This document shows, piece by piece, positions 40,918-52,117 of a stretch of 64,000 bases of DNA. Each line of letters begins with the position of its first letter. Within the stretch, counting starts at the first letter, position 1. The translations under genes were made by a program, and so were the position numbers. Origin of the DNA: Prevotella sp. GTDB taxonomy: Bacteria > Bacteroidota > Bacteroidia > Bacteroidales > Bacteroidaceae. Below the pieces are notes generated by a model. That model saw only the letters and a list, made by a program, of their open reading frames with translations. It ran no database searches and was not told where the DNA came from. The stretch covers positions 1 through 64,000 of the forward strand of contig JAKVJW010000015.1 in assembly GCA_022486815.1 (NCBI GenBank). Reading direction: 5' to 3'.

Positions 40918-40988
40918 TTGTCCTAGGCGGATTCGAACCACCGCTGACAGAACCAAAAACTGTAGTGCTACCATTACACCATGGGACA
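40918..40988 (-). tRNA. tRNA-Gln (anticodon TTG)
   Basis: Minus strand TGTCCCATGGTGTAATGGTAGCACTACAGTTTTTGGTTCTGTCAGCGGTGGTTCGAATCCGCCTAGGACAA. Confidence 0.93.
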
Positions 40989-41125
40989 ATTTTCCATTTC
41001 TGCGTGCAAAGGTAGTGGTTTTTTACGCCACCACCAAATTTTTATGATTTTTTTTGTGACTCAGAAATACACACATTAGCTGATATTAATGCTTACAGAA
41101 AGACTAAGTCACAAAATATCATCCG

Positions 41126-42427
41126 TTATTTTACGGTAATCAAGAAATAATTCTTTTTTCCTCTTTGAACCAATAGATATTTGCCATCTATCAAATCCTC
41201 AGAGGTTATCAGACGGTCGAAAGCCTGTACCTTATCCTTATTCAGAGATACGCCACCACCCTTGACAAGTTTACGCATATCACTCTTACTCTGGAAGATC
41301 TCCATTCCTTCCCTGTTGAACAAGTCTATAGCAGCCTGCCCCAGATCATCTTTAGTCAACTCATAGTGAGGAACCCCCTTGAACACATCCAACAAAGTAG
41401 CCTCATCAAGTTGGGCCAAATCATCCTTAGTTGATTTACCGAACAAGATATTACTTGCTGCAACTGCCATCTGCAAATCCTCCTTCGAGTGAACCATTGT
41501 CGTAACTTCCTCAGCCAGTTTCTTCTGAAGGATACGTCGTCCCGGATCTTTGTGATGTTCAGCGATAAGAGCTTCTATAGTAGGACGATCCAGAGAAGTA
41601 AAGATCTTGATATATTTTTCTGCATCGACATCACTGACATTAAGCCAAAACTGATAGAAAGCGTATGGAGTAGTACGATTGCGGTCAAGCCAGACGTTTC
41701 CACTCTCCGTCTTCCCGAATTTCTTACCGTCAGCTTTTGTAATCAACGGACAGGTCAGGCAATAAGCCTGCGCCTCTGCTCCTAAAGTACGACGTATCAA
41801 TTCTGTACCTGTAGTCATATTACCCCACTGATCATTTCCACCCATCTGGAGTTTAACCCCTTTATGCTCATAAAGCCAAAGAAAGTCATATCCCTGGAGG
41901 AGCTGGTAAGTAAACTCCGTAAAGGACAATCCATCACGAGCTTCACCATTCAAGCGCTTCTGGACACTATCTTTGGCCATCATATAGTTAACCGTAATAT
42001 GTTTGCCTATATCCCGAACAAAATCAAGGAAGGAGAAATCCTTCATCCAATCATAATTATTGACCAATTCCGCCTTATTTGGTTCATTGCCGTCAAAATC
42101 AAGGAATTTAGAAACCTGCTTTTTTATACATTCCTGATTATGGTATAATATATCCGCATTCAGAAGATTACGTTCCTGGCTTTTACCAGAAGGATCCCCG
42201 ATCATTCCAGTAGCACCTCCAAGAAGCAGGTAAGGTTTATGACCACAAGCCTGGAGATGACGGAGCATCATAATACCACAGAGGTGTCCGATGTGCAGAG
42301 AATCTGCAGTAGGATCAGTACCCAGATAAGCAGATACGATTTCTTTCTGCAAGAATTCTTCAGTACCCGGCATAATCTGTGCCAACATTCCACGCCACTT
42401 TAATTCCTCAACAAAATTTTTTGCCAT
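41126..42427 (-). CDS. tyrS: Tyrosyl-tRNA synthetase
   Basis: [30 protein letters not shown]4-like C-terminus. Confidence 0.97.
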   Translation of the reverse strand: MAKNFVEELKWRGMLAQIMPGTEEFLQKEIVSAYLGTDPTADSLHIGHLCGIMMLRHLQACGHKPYLLLGGATGMIGDPSGKSQERNLLNADILYHNQECIKKQVSKFLDFDGNEPNKAELVNNYDWMKDFSFLDFVRDIGKHITVNYMMAKDSVQKRLNGEARDGLSFTEFTYQLLQGYDFLWLYEHKGVKLQMGGNDQWGNMTTGTELIRRTLGAEAQAYCLTCPLITKADGKKFGKTESGNVWLDRNRTTPYAFYQFWLNVSDVDAEKYIKIFTSLDRPTIEALIAEHHKDPGRRILQKKLAEEVTTMVHSKEDLQMAVAASNILFGKSTKDDLAQLDEATLLDVFKGVPHYELTKDDLGQAAIDLFNREGMEIFQSKSDMRKLVKGGGVSLNKDKVQAFDRLITSEDLIDGKYLLVQRGKKNYFLITVK

Positions 42428-42587
42428 CGTATGATTCCTTTATATATATTTTAATTGTTGTTCAGAGCAACCTAAACAGAAAGTTCTGCATTATATCCCC
42501 CCAAAAGTTTCCTCAAAGACACAGATTACCATTTTCTTCCAATAGAAATATCGCGAGTTTTATCCGATTATCGCTATTGATATATAC

Positions 42588-42860
42588 TTATGGGACCGGG
42601 TCATAACCTGATCCTCCCCAAGGGTTGCAACGGAGGATCCTTCGTATAGACAGGTAAAGACCCTTAAAAGGCCCGTATTTCAATAAAGCCTGTCGAGTAT
42701 ATTCCGAGCATGTAGGTGTAAAACGACAACTAGGCGGAGTTAAAGGGGATATGAACCTCTGATAAAACAGAACCGGCAATACCAATACCCAAGTCATTAG
42801 TCTGAGTATCAGATGGAATAACATCTTCATCCCTCCAAGTATAGCCTTAAATATTTTCAT
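42588..42860 (-). CDS. yidD: Membrane protein insertion efficiency factor YidD
   Basis: [49 protein letters not shown]. Confidence 0.97.
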   Translation of the reverse strand: MKIFKAILGGMKMLFHLILRLMTWVLVLPVLFYQRFISPLTPPSCRFTPTCSEYTRQALLKYGPFKGLYLSIRRILRCNPWGGSGYDPVP

Positions 42861-43255
42861 ATTCGTTCACTCATCCGCCGTAGTAAGGATATAACTTTTC
42901 TCTCTATTTCATCCGTTTCGTATAATTGTGAATCCTGCCAAAGGAATGCTATCATAACCTTGTCTTCAGGAATGGCAGACAAGGCATGAAGCAAGATTTG
43001 TTTGTTTTTACGGAAAGCTTCTCTAATCTGCCTCTTCACCCGGTTACGTTTGACAGCTCGTTTAAAACAACGCTTCGGGACGCTTACCAGTATCTCATCC
43101 TGCGGTTCTTCTGCAACACGTTCTGTTACCTGATACACGACTCGCAAAGGGAAAGCAGATAAGGAACAGCTGCTACCTCTCGAAAAGAGTCGATCTATAA
43201 GCAATTTGCTACATAGCCGCTCACTTTTACTAAATGTAAGCGATTCAGCAGACAT
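42857..43255 (-). CDS. rnpA: Ribonuclease P protein component
   Basis: Adjacent to yid[27 protein letters not shown]. Confidence 0.95.
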   Translation of the reverse strand: MSAESLTFSKSERLCSKLLIDRLFSRGSSCSLSAFPLRVVYQVTERVAEEPQDEILVSVPKRCFKRAVKRNRVKRQIREAFRKNKQILLHALSAIPEDKVMIAFLWQDSQLYETDEIERKVISLLRRMSERI

Positions 43256-43262
43256 AAGGAAA

Positions 43263-44018
43263 CTATTTTTTCTTATTTTCTTTCTTCAAATAAGCATTTA
43301 AGGCACTGGTCATCGATGGATGATCAGCAGAAGGAGCCTGAAGATCCAAGCGAAAGCCCTCATCTATAACCGTTTTAGCTGTTGCCGGACCAAAAGCAGC
43401 AATGCGAATATCACCTTGAACAAGATTCGGAAAATTTTCCTTCAATGCCTTCACACCAGTAGGGCTAAAGAATACGACCATATCGTAATCAAAATTCTTT
43501 TTCTCATCATCCGTAAAGTCATTACTTACTGTCCTGTACATCACGCACTCTGTATGATTCAATTTTTTGTCATCCAGTAAACTGGCAATCTTATCACTAT
43601 GGACACTACTCAACGGAACGAGAAACTTCTCTCCTTTATGTTTTGTCATCAGAGGTATAAGGTCATCTATCTTACCCGTATTACCGAAGAAGATCTTTCG
43701 CTTATGATACTGGACATACTTCTGAATATAAAGTGCTATTGTCTCTATCACACAGAAATATTTCATATCTTCAGGAATTGTAATCCGCATTTCCTTAGCC
43801 AGTTTGAAATAATTGTCAATAGCATGACGAGATGTAAACACTACAGCAGAATAATTCAACAAATTGATTTTCTGCTGACGGAATTCCCTTGAAGTGATGC
43901 CTTCAATTTTAAAGAATGGGCGAAACACGCACTCCACTTTAAATAATTTCTCTAAGTCATAGTAGGGAGACTTTTCGCTTGTTGGCCGAGGCTGAGAAAC
44001 CAGAATTTTCTTTATCAT
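43263..44018 (-). CDS. hemD: Uroporphyrinogen-III synthase family protein
   Basis: 251 aa; VVFTSRHAIDNYF, FFSPTGVKALKENFP, AFGPATAKTVIDEG. Confidence 0.88.
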   Translation of the reverse strand: MIKKILVSQPRPTSEKSPYYDLEKLFKVECVFRPFFKIEGITSREFRQQKINLLNYSAVVFTSRHAIDNYFKLAKEMRITIPEDMKYFCVIETIALYIQKYVQYHKRKIFFGNTGKIDDLIPLMTKHKGEKFLVPLSSVHSDKIASLLDDKKLNHTECVMYRTVSNDFTDDEKKNFDYDMVVFFSPTGVKALKENFPNLVQGDIRIAAFGPATAKTVIDEGFRLDLQAPSADHPSMTSALNAYLKKENKKK

Positions 44019-44023
44019 CTGTC

Positions 44024-45043
44024 CTAAAAAGTTATTTTCATATCATTGCCAATCATCTCCCAAATGCCCCACAGAACAAGCATGGGGATGATTTCAAGCA
44101 TACAAAAGTACAAAATATTTTGCAAAATGGCACTGATTCTTTGGTAAAAGATAATAAAGGCTTTATAAAAGGTGAATAATTTGAACAAAACTACCACAAT
44201 AACAGCATATATCAGACCTGTTTGGAGAGGTAATCTAAAATAAGCCAGCAGCATAATCATAGGAAAAAGCACTACTCCTTCAGCAGATACGAGAAAGAAA
44301 TAAGCGTGAAACCATTGCTCCATTTTCCTTTTATCAAAAAAGATCCAGTTGACAAACCAATATACCAAACCTTTTACCAGAAAATAAACTGCCAATACGC
44401 CTGTATAGATTCCTATAATCTTATATCTGGAGATCATGAACGTATCTCCAAACGTGGAACGTGTATATAAAAAGAAAGTCAGAGCAAAAAGCAGACAGGT
44501 CTGAAGGATAAAGAAAAACTGATACCTGAATTCATTAGAAGTTTCCGTCATGGCTGTCTGTCCCATTCGTGGCGGGAAAAAGAAATCCTTTGCCTGATGG
44601 AAAAAGAAAGAACGGCATTTGGAAAAAGCAACAGCAGCAAGTATAAAACATCCCAGCAATAACGCTGTAAGCAAATCATCGCCTGCTATGGAATAAGGAA
44701 TGGGGTCACCTACTACTCCTAATCTTCCTCCGGGCAGTTCAGGATGAAACATCGAATCTTTGGAAAAGAAAGATTCCTTATAATAGGTAGGCAAAATGAC
44801 ATTCTTAAAACTTCTCCCTGCCTGCTGTCCAGGAAGATGGAGTGTATCCGGCATGGTACTCCAATGTACGCTGGCCGGATGAATATTTCGCTGAATTGCA
44901 GAATCCTGTTGTTCTGGCGTAGCCCCATCGGGCAACCACTTCAGCACCTGAGCCGGTGTCAGTTGATGCGAAACCCCTCGATGTATATTACGAAAGCCAT
45001 GCATCGATGCGGAAGAGAGCGGCAAGGAATCTGCTACTGTCAT
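44024..45043 (-). CDS. DUF4271-like membrane protein
   Basis: 339 aa, multiple TM segments, position between hemD and metK. Confidence 0.75.
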   Translation of the reverse strand: MTVADSLPLSSASMHGFRNIHRGVSHQLTPAQVLKWLPDGATPEQQDSAIQRNIHPASVHWSTMPDTLHLPGQQAGRSFKNVILPTYYKESFFSKDSMFHPELPGGRLGVVGDPIPYSIAGDDLLTALLLGCFILAAVAFSKCRSFFFHQAKDFFFPPRMGQTAMTETSNEFRYQFFFILQTCLLFALTFFLYTRSTFGDTFMISRYKIIGIYTGVLAVYFLVKGLVYWFVNWIFFDKRKMEQWFHAYFFLVSAEGVVLFPMIMLLAYFRLPLQTGLIYAVIVVVLFKLFTFYKAFIIFYQRISAILQNILYFCMLEIIPMLVLWGIWEMIGNDMKITF

Positions 45044-45046
45044 AAA

Positions 45047-46303
45047 TTATAATCCAAACTCCTTTTTAATTCTTTCTACTTGATCCAACTTTTCCCATGT
45101 AAAAAGTTCAACCTCAACGGTCTTCGGATCATGATAACGAGAAGTAAATACTTTCTTCACGATTTCATTTTTCCGCCCCATATGCCCATAGGAAGCCGTC
45201 TCAAGGTACATCGGCTGGCGGAGTTTCAATACACGCTCAATGACCTTTGGGCGGAGGTCATACATTTCAGAGATTTTCCTTGCGATCTCACCATCTGTCA
45301 TTTTCACATGATTCCTGCCATACGTATTCACATAGACACTCACCGGTTCTGCTACGCCAATAGCATAAGCTAACTGCACCAATATCTCATCAGCAACACC
45401 TGCAGCAACCAAATTCTTGGCAATGTAACGAGCTGCATAAGTAGCAGAGCGATCTACCTTCGAAGGATCTTTCCCAGAGAAAGAGCCTCCTCCATGAGCT
45501 CCCTTTCCGCCATAAGTATCTACGATAATCTTGCGCCCCGTCAATCCTGTATCTCCATGAGGACCGCCGATAACGAATTTACCGGTTGGATTAACAAAGT
45601 ATTTGATCTTATCATTAAAGAGTGCCAGCGTTTTTGCCCCACAACGTTTCTTAACTTCAGGTATCAGGATATGAAGAACATCATCCTTTATCTTTGCCAG
45701 CATGCGGGAATCATTTTTATCGAATTCATCATGCTGTGTAGAGACTACTATCGTATCGATATGCTGTGGAATATTATCATCACTATATTCTATCGTAACC
45801 TGACATTTCGAATCCGGCCGAAGATATGGCATCAACTTCCCCTCTTTCCGTATGTCTGCCAATGTCTTCATGATCAAATGTGCCAGATCAAGTGAGGCAG
45901 GCATATAATTTTCAGTTTCATTAGTAGCATACCCGAACATCATCCCCTGATCACCGGCTCCCTGGTCATCTTCTTTATCGCGGATAACACCACGTGCAAT
46001 ATCAGGACTTTGCTCATGAATCGCAGAGAGAAAACCACAAGAATCGCCATCAAACTGATATTCAGATTTTGTATATCCGATACGTTTGATTTGCTTACGC
46101 GTAACTGTTTGTAAATCAATATAAGTTTTCGAACTTACTTCTCCCATAACAATGACCTGACCCGTAGTGACAAAGGTCTCAATGGCACAGCGCGCATTCT
46201 TATCAAAAACGAGAAATTGATCGAGCAAAGCATCAGAAATCTGATCACACACCTTGTCTGGATGTCCTTCAGAGACTGATTCTGATGAAAATAAGTATGA
46301 CAT
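45047..46303 (-). CDS. metK: S-adenosylmethionine synthase
   Basis: SESVSEGHPDKVCDQISDA, GAGDQGMMFGYATNET, GGGSFSGKDPSKVDRS. Confidence 0.98.
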   Translation of the reverse strand: MSYLFSSESVSEGHPDKVCDQISDALLDQFLVFDKNARCAIETFVTTGQVIVMGEVSSKTYIDLQTVTRKQIKRIGYTKSEYQFDGDSCGFLSAIHEQSPDIARGVIRDKEDDQGAGDQGMMFGYATNETENYMPASLDLAHLIMKTLADIRKEGKLMPYLRPDSKCQVTIEYSDDNIPQHIDTIVVSTQHDEFDKNDSRMLAKIKDDVLHILIPEVKKRCGAKTLALFNDKIKYFVNPTGKFVIGGPHGDTGLTGRKIIVDTYGGKGAHGGGSFSGKDPSKVDRSATYAARYIAKNLVAAGVADEILVQLAYAIGVAEPVSVYVNTYGRNHVKMTDGEIARKISEMYDLRPKVIERVLKLRQPMYLETASYGHMGRKNEIVKKVFTSRYHDPKTVEVELFTWEKLDQVERIKKEFGL

Positions 46304-46465
46304 ATTTATCTCTAATATTATTCTGTTCTATTTAATTCTGCAAAGTTACTAATTTTCCGGATAATCCCAAGCTCTTTATTCCTTTTTAAGTTCAAATCTC
46401 CAACAATCTGTCATCAGCATCAAGAAGGCTATATAGTACAGAAATTCCAAAGCAGATATAGTAGA

Positions 46466-47407
46466 TTATTGATCCATTTTCCTGTCAGGATGTGAAAGCC
46501 GTTGGTTCCTTGGGTGATGCTCCAGAATTTCTCTTCTCAGATCTGATGTCTCAAGATGGGTATATATTTCAGTTGTCCCAATATCTTCATGTCCAAGCAT
46601 AGCCTGAATAGCACGCAGATCAGCCCCTCCTTTCAGTAATGCGGTGGCAAAGGAATGCCTGAGCGTATGTGGGGAAATCGTTTTTTGTATCCCAGCTTCA
46701 CGCGCCTGCTTCTTAATCATAATAAGAATCATGACACGAGTTAAATGATGTCCACGGCGATTCAAGAAGACATAACTTTCTTCACCAGGTTTTATATCCA
46801 TCTGACGACGATCATAAAACCAAAGATTCAGTTCTTTGATAGCAGTATCTGAAATAGGAATCAGCCGTTCCTTATTTCCTTTTCCTATCACTCTGACAAA
46901 CTTTTCATCCAGATACAAATTGGAAAGTTGCAGATTAACCAGTTCTGATACACGCAGGCCACAAGAAAACAAGACTTCAATAATAGCTTTATTGCGTTGC
47001 CCCTCCCACCTGCTGAGATCAATGGAAGCCTCCAGTTGATCTACCTCCTCAGTAGTCAGATATTCAGGCAGATGCTCACCCAGTTGAGGAGATTCCAGCA
47101 GTTCGGAAGGATCATCTTTCAGATAACCTTCCATTTGCAAATAATGATAGAAAGAGCGTACCCCACTCAATATCCGTGCCTGAGAACGAGGAGCTTCACC
47201 CATGTCATGTAAACCGGCCGAAAATTGCTCCAGATCTTCAAGTTGGGCGTCTACAGGATTTACCTTTCTCTTTTCCAAGAAATCAAGCAACAGGAGGACA
47301 TCCCGATGGTAAGCTTCTACCGTATTAGGGGAATAGCTTCTTTCGAGTTTAAGATATCTCTGATAGCCTTTCATCATCTCTAAAGAAAGATTCTTTTCCA
47401 TTTCCAA
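46466..47407 (-). CDS. xerD: Tyrosine recombinase XerD-like
   Basis: YLKLERSYSPNTVEAYHRDV, SCGLRVSELVNL, SPHTLRHSFATALLKGGADLRAIQAMLGH. Confidence 0.93.
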   Translation of the reverse strand: MEMEKNLSLEMMKGYQRYLKLERSYSPNTVEAYHRDVLLLLDFLEKRKVNPVDAQLEDLEQFSAGLHDMGEAPRSQARILSGVRSFYHYLQMEGYLKDDPSELLESPQLGEHLPEYLTTEEVDQLEASIDLSRWEGQRNKAIIEVLFSCGLRVSELVNLQLSNLYLDEKFVRVIGKGNKERLIPISDTAIKELNLWFYDRRQMDIKPGEESYVFLNRRGHHLTRVMILIMIKKQAREAGIQKTISPHTLRHSFATALLKGGADLRAIQAMLGHEDIGTTEIYTHLETSDLRREILEHHPRNQRLSHPDRKMDQ

Positions 47408-47510
47408 ACTTCAATAGTTTTTATCTCCCCGACTGATCATTTCAGGATTTTTCACTATATTTGCAGTCTAAGATTCTTTTTATGAACAAAGATACAATTT
47501 ATTTTTGAAT

Positions 47511-47939
47511 ATGAAGATACAAATCATCAATGGTCCCAATTTAAATCTCTTAGGCATAAGAGAACCCGGAATCTACGGGCATAACTCCTTTGAGAGTTAT
47601 CTGCCGGAACTTAAGGCAAAATATCCGGAGATCCAGATAGACTATTATCAAAGCAATATTGAAGGAGAGTTGATCGACAAGATGCAGGATACAGGATTCT
47701 CCTACGATGGCATCATACTCAACGCTGGTGCCTATACGCATACCAGTATTGCCTTGCAGGACTGCATCCGCAGCCTGAAATGCCCAGTCATTGAGGTGCA
47801 CATCTCAAATGTCTTTCAAAGAGAAGAGTATCGACACAAATCGATGATCAGTTGTGCATGCCTTGGAACTATCTGTGGCTTTGGCCTTTCCGGATATGAT
47901 CTGGCTATAGCCGGAATCATGTCTACTAAAGAAAAGTAA
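47511..47939 (+). CDS. aroQ: 3-dehydroquinate dehydratase, type II
   Basis: IINGPNLNLLGIREPGIYG, YQSNIEGELIDKMQ, EVHISNVFQREEYRHKS. Confidence 0.97.
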   Translation: MKIQIINGPNLNLLGIREPGIYGHNSFESYLPELKAKYPEIQIDYYQSNIEGELIDKMQDTGFSYDGIILNAGAYTHTSIALQDCIRSLKCPVIEVHISNVFQREEYRHKSMISCACLGTICGFGLSGYDLAIAGIMSTKEK

Positions 47940-47984
47940 TATTCTTCGCATAATAACACCATCAAGATCTTTCTGCCTATCAAA

Positions 47985-48728
47985 ATGACAAGATTAAATC
48001 AGAAAGAAACTGCTCCATTTTCCAATCCCAATGATGAAATGCCAGAAGACTATCTTCTGGACCAATACATTCAGGAGCACAGTGAACCTGAGGGTGATTA
48101 CCTTTATCGTCTCTGGCGTGCAACGAATATCCATACTCTACATGGGAGGATGGCAAGCGGGTACCTGCAAGGGAGGATGCTGAAAATGTTTGTCAAGATG
48201 ATCCGTCCAAAAAACATTCTCGAGGTCGGAACATTCAGCGGTTATAGTGCAATCTGCATGGCAGAAGGGCTTTCGAGAGATGGAATGGTATATACCTTCG
48301 AGATCAATGACGAGATAGAAGATTTTACCCGCCCATGGATAGAAAACTCTCCGGTAGCTGACAAAATCTATTTTCGTATTGGAGACGCAAATATAGAAGC
48401 TCCCAAACTGGGAGTCATCTTTGACATGGCCTTCATTGACGGTGACAAACGCACCTATATTGAAACATACGATACAATTATGAACCTTCTCCGCCCTGGA
48501 GGTTTTATCCTTGCGGACAACACTCTTTGGGATGGACATGTTATCGACCCACGATACGAAAAAGATGCACAGACCACAGGCATCCGTCACTTCAACGATT
48601 ATGTCGCAGCGGATCATCGTACGAAAGAGGTCATTCTCCCCATCAGAGACGGACTGACAATAATCCAGAAAACACAGGATTTGTCTGATCAGCCCAATAG
48701 TTTCTTACTCAAATACCTTACCGGATAA
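47985..48728 (+). CDS. O-methyltransferase
   Basis: ILEVGTFSGYSAICMAEGL, DMAFIDGDKRTYIETYD, GGFILADNTLWDG. Confidence 0.95.
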   Translation: MTRLNQKETAPFSNPNDEMPEDYLLDQYIQEHSEPEGDYLYRLWRATNIHTLHGRMASGYLQGRMLKMFVKMIRPKNILEVGTFSGYSAICMAEGLSRDGMVYTFEINDEIEDFTRPWIENSPVADKIYFRIGDANIEAPKLGVIFDMAFIDGDKRTYIETYDTIMNLLRPGGFILADNTLWDGHVIDPRYEKDAQTTGIRHFNDYVAADHRTKEVILPIRDGLTIIQKTQDLSDQPNSFLLKYLTG

Positions 48729-49918
48729 TATACTGCAAGCCATCCTACTGCGATTACAGTCAGGAAGACCAAAAAGATATCCGTATAATGAACACTTACG
48801 GGATAAGCATCTACGATGAATGAACCGGCAGATTGCCCGAGTGAAACAAAACCATAAGTCTGTTGCAACCAGCAAAGGAGCAAACCGAGTCCAATTCCTA
48901 CAATTGCACCAATAATAGAGATCAATCTGCCTTCAAAAAGGAAGACACGTACGATCTGCTTGTCATTTGCTCCAAGATTACGTAAAGTAACGACATCTTC
49001 TTTTTTATCAATAATCAACATGGATAAAGAACCGATGATGTTAAAACAAGCCACGACAAGAATGAATGTCAGGAAAAGATAGGCCATCAATTTCTCTACG
49101 GTCATAATCTTGAAAGTATCATCTTGCTGTTCAAAACGGTCAAGGACTCGGTATTTTTTCCCAGCAATTTTCTGCATATCCTTCTTTACTGCTTCAAGAT
49201 CAGAATTCTGTTTCAATCGAAGTTCCAATGCAGAAAGCATTCCCTGCTGACAGAACATATTACGGGCAAAGGCAATAGAAGTTAAAATATAATTATTGTC
49301 ATACTTTGCCTGCTTCACAGAGAATACTACACCCGGTGAAATAATAGAATCAACTACAAATCCACTGGCAGGATTCATCATATCCAACTGTCCATCTTTT
49401 ATCGGGGCATAAATTTTCATATAGCCGTCCCAGTCAGCCCCGGCATCTAGTTGCTGAGCAAGTTGTATACCTAATATACCATATTGCAAGTTTGCAGCAT
49501 GAAGTTCAAAAGTGCCATTGCCATAAAGAATATCAGTAATATGGGATAACTGCGGGAAATTATCTTCCACTCCTTTGATGGTTACCATGGCCTGCTTATT
49601 ATGATAGATTGCAAGTGCATGATCTTCCACACATTCAGTAGACACCTCAACTTGTGGGAGTTTACGGATCTGAGTGAGAACAGGATCATCAGCGGGAGCC
49701 GTTTTCCCCATCACAGGAACAACTTCCAACTGAGGGTCGAAGTTAGTAAACAACGATGCCACAAGGTCATGGAAACCATTGAACACGCTCAGAACGATAA
49801 CCATAGCCATTGTAGCTACTGCTACTCCCAAGACACTGATAGCACTGATAACATTTATGGCATGAGTACTCTTCTTTGAGAAAAGATATCTTCGAGCTAT
49901 GAAAAAAGGAAAATTCAT
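48689..49918 (-). CDS. FtsX/LolC-E-like ABC transporter permease
   Basis: 409 aa; FFIARRYLFSKKSTHAINVISAISVLGVAVATMAMVIVLSVFNGF. Confidence 0.92.
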   Translation of the reverse strand: MNFPFFIARRYLFSKKSTHAINVISAISVLGVAVATMAMVIVLSVFNGFHDLVASLFTNFDPQLEVVPVMGKTAPADDPVLTQIRKLPQVEVSTECVEDHALAIYHNKQAMVTIKGVEDNFPQLSHITDILYGNGTFELHAANLQYGILGIQLAQQLDAGADWDGYMKIYAPIKDGQLDMMNPASGFVVDSIISPGVVFSVKQAKYDNNYILTSIAFARNMFCQQGMLSALELRLKQNSDLEAVKKDMQKIAGKKYRVLDRFEQQDDTFKIMTVEKLMAYLFLTFILVVACFNIIGSLSMLIIDKKEDVVTLRNLGANDKQIVRVFLFEGRLISIIGAIVGIGLGLLLCWLQQTYGFVSLGQSAGSFIVDAYPVSVHYTDIFLVFLTVIAVGWLAVYYPVRYLSKKLLG

Positions 49919-50032
49919 ACTGATAAATCAAGAACTGACCGGACAGCAACATATTCTCATAACAACAACTATGAATGACAGATTCATAAATCCTGCATGT
50001 AAAGCTACCCTTCGGACAATAAAACTCAATGA

Positions 50033-50371
50033 CTAATTTTTACTCAGGATTTGATCAATATGCTGTTGATAATCCAGCGTATCATCAAGGAAGAAGCGTA
50101 ACTCCGGAATGATCCTCAATTGCTTACCGACACGCGTCCCCAGGTTAAAGCGAATCGTTTTTTCGTTTGCACGGATATTCTTCACGATTTCATCTGCCTT
50201 TTCAGAAGGAAAGATAGAAAGGTAAGCCGTGCAAATACTCATATCAGGACTGATCTTCGTATTCGTCACACTGATCAAGATACCATGTGCCCTTCGGGTC
50301 TGTTCTTGAAAAAGTGTTGCCAACTCCTTCTGAAGAAGTCTGGCTATACGGTTTTGTCTTGTTTCTCGCAT
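50033..50371 (-). CDS. rbfA: 30S ribosome-binding factor RbfA
   Basis: RQNRIARLLQKELATLFQ...ISVTNTKISPDMSICTAYLSIFP...RIIPELRFFLDDTLDY. Confidence 0.96.
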   Translation of the reverse strand: MRETRQNRIARLLQKELATLFQEQTRRAHGILISVTNTKISPDMSICTAYLSIFPSEKADEIVKNIRANEKTIRFNLGTRVGKQLRIIPELRFFLDDTLDYQQHIDQILSKN

Positions 50372-50506
50372 AATATAATCTTTTTACTGATATTTACATT
50401 TAATAGAAATTCCACCCAAGGTAAGAAGAACAAGCATAATCTTATTCTTAACAGATATCCTTCTCAACAGGAATACGGTGTGTTCCGTTTTGACCGTCGG
50501 AAAGTA

Positions 50507-51346
50507 TTATTCCAGATCAATATGATTTACAGGAACCTCTTCTTTTAAGAAAATCTGAGCACTGTCTTTGAACTTTTCCGGATTTTCAGTAGTATAATAG
50601 AGACAAGTTCCCCGCTTCGTACACATCTGATCCATCTTCTGATGACGCTTCAGATAATCTACAAGACTTGTCGCCACATAATCTCCTTGCGGCACCAGAC
50701 GAACACTAGAATGAATATACTTCGAGATCTTCGGCATCAACAAAGGATAATGTGTACATCCTAAGATAATCGTATCAATCAAAGGATCCTGCTGCATCAG
50801 TTTGTCAATACGTCTTTTCACAAAATAGTCTGCACCGGGGCTATTAGCTTCCCCATATTCAATGAGAGGTACCCAGAAAGGACAAGCTACCCCCGTAACT
50901 TTAATATCAGGCCAGAACTTCTGTATTTCCAAATCATAACTATGACTGGCCACGGTTCCTTCAGTAGCCAGAAGTCCTACATGATTATTATGGGTAAGTG
51001 TGCCTATGATCTCTGCAGTCGGTCGTATAACGCCCAGGACCCTACGCTGCAGATCAATCCGGGGGAGGTCCTGCTGCTGGATTGTCCTGAGAGCTTTTGC
51101 CGATGCTGTATTGCAACCAATGATTATCAAGTGGCAGCCCATTTCGAATAGTTTGATGACAGCCTGACGGGTAAAGTTATATATCACATCGAAAGAACGG
51201 TTACCGTATGGAGCTCTTGCATTGTCTCCGAGATAGAGATAATCGTATTGCGGCATGGCCTGACGGATTCCATGCAGAACTGTCAATCCACCATAACCAG
51301 AATCGAATACCCCTATCGGACCAGGAGCGGAAGATAGATTCATCAT
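50507..51346 (-). CDS. murI: Glutamate racemase
   Basis: IGVFDSGYGGLTVLHGIRQAMP, IIGCNTASAKAL, LGCTHYPLL. Confidence 0.97.
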   Translation of the reverse strand: MMNLSSAPGPIGVFDSGYGGLTVLHGIRQAMPQYDYLYLGDNARAPYGNRSFDVIYNFTRQAVIKLFEMGCHLIIIGCNTASAKALRTIQQQDLPRIDLQRRVLGVIRPTAEIIGTLTHNNHVGLLATEGTVASHSYDLEIQKFWPDIKVTGVACPFWVPLIEYGEANSPGADYFVKRRIDKLMQQDPLIDTIILGCTHYPLLMPKISKYIHSSVRLVPQGDYVATSLVDYLKRHQKMDQMCTKRGTCLYYTTENPEKFKDSAQIFLKEEVPVNHIDLE

Positions 51347-51459
51347 ATATTATATCTAAGAGATTTCGAACTCTAACCTTTATTCATTTTCTCTGATGAA
51401 GGAAAGAGCGAACCCTCAATTTGTTAAGTTAACTTTCAGTCTATCAGCCACACATCAGA

Positions 51460-51999
51460 TTATTGCAAGGCAGACTCCAGTGTTGCAGTAATATCTATAC
51501 CAAGAGAGGTATCGATGTATGGAACAGCGTCATTATCAGTATTCAGGACAAAAGCCAGCCCCTGCTGTTTCCCTATTTTGCTCACCGCTGCAGCAATACT
51601 TGCTTTCAGTGGAGCCATCGCATTCTGCTCTGCCTGTTTCAACAGACGCTTGGACTGTTCTCTGAAAGCAATATTTTTTTCCATCAAATCACGCAACTCG
51701 GCTTGTCGTTTTTCCAAGATAGAAGGAGCAAAATCTCTTTGTCCCTCCAGAAATTCTTCATACTTATTATTAAACTCCTCTTCTACACGCTTCATCTCTA
51801 CATCATATTTATTGCTCAAATAACTGAGATTACGACGTGTTTTAGCGTATGCCGGCATCGATTGAAGGACAGTTTGATAAGAGAAATAACCGAATCGCTG
51901 GGACAGAGCAGAAACGTTGGATGCAGATGGTTGTTGAATCTGTGCACTGGCAACACAAGGCACCAATGCCAGAAACACATATAATAAAAGTTTTTTCAT
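51460..51999 (-). CDS. OmpH/Skp-family periplasmic chaperone (paralog 3)
   Basis: 179 aa; signal peptide, FGYFSYQTVLQSMPAYA, coiled coil. Confidence 0.9.
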   Translation of the reverse strand: MKKLLLYVFLALVPCVASAQIQQPSASNVSALSQRFGYFSYQTVLQSMPAYAKTRRNLSYLSNKYDVEMKRVEEEFNNKYEEFLEGQRDFAPSILEKRQAELRDLMEKNIAFREQSKRLLKQAEQNAMAPLKASIAAAVSKIGKQQGLAFVLNTDNDAVPYIDTSLGIDITATLESALQ

Positions 52000-52117
52000 A
52001 TAAAAGCCTCTTTAATTACCTAATCGGATAAAATACTCTGACGGATGTACTTGAAAAGAGTCAAAAGGGCAGACCCCAACGAGAGCTGCCCTTCCTATTT
52101 CAATATAAAAGTATGCT

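Noticed and set aside
46466-47407. Tyrosine recombinase as the integrase of a mobile element
   Set aside because: The sequence looks like housekeeping XerD, is flanked by metK and aroQ, and shows no attachment-site repeats or phage genes nearby.
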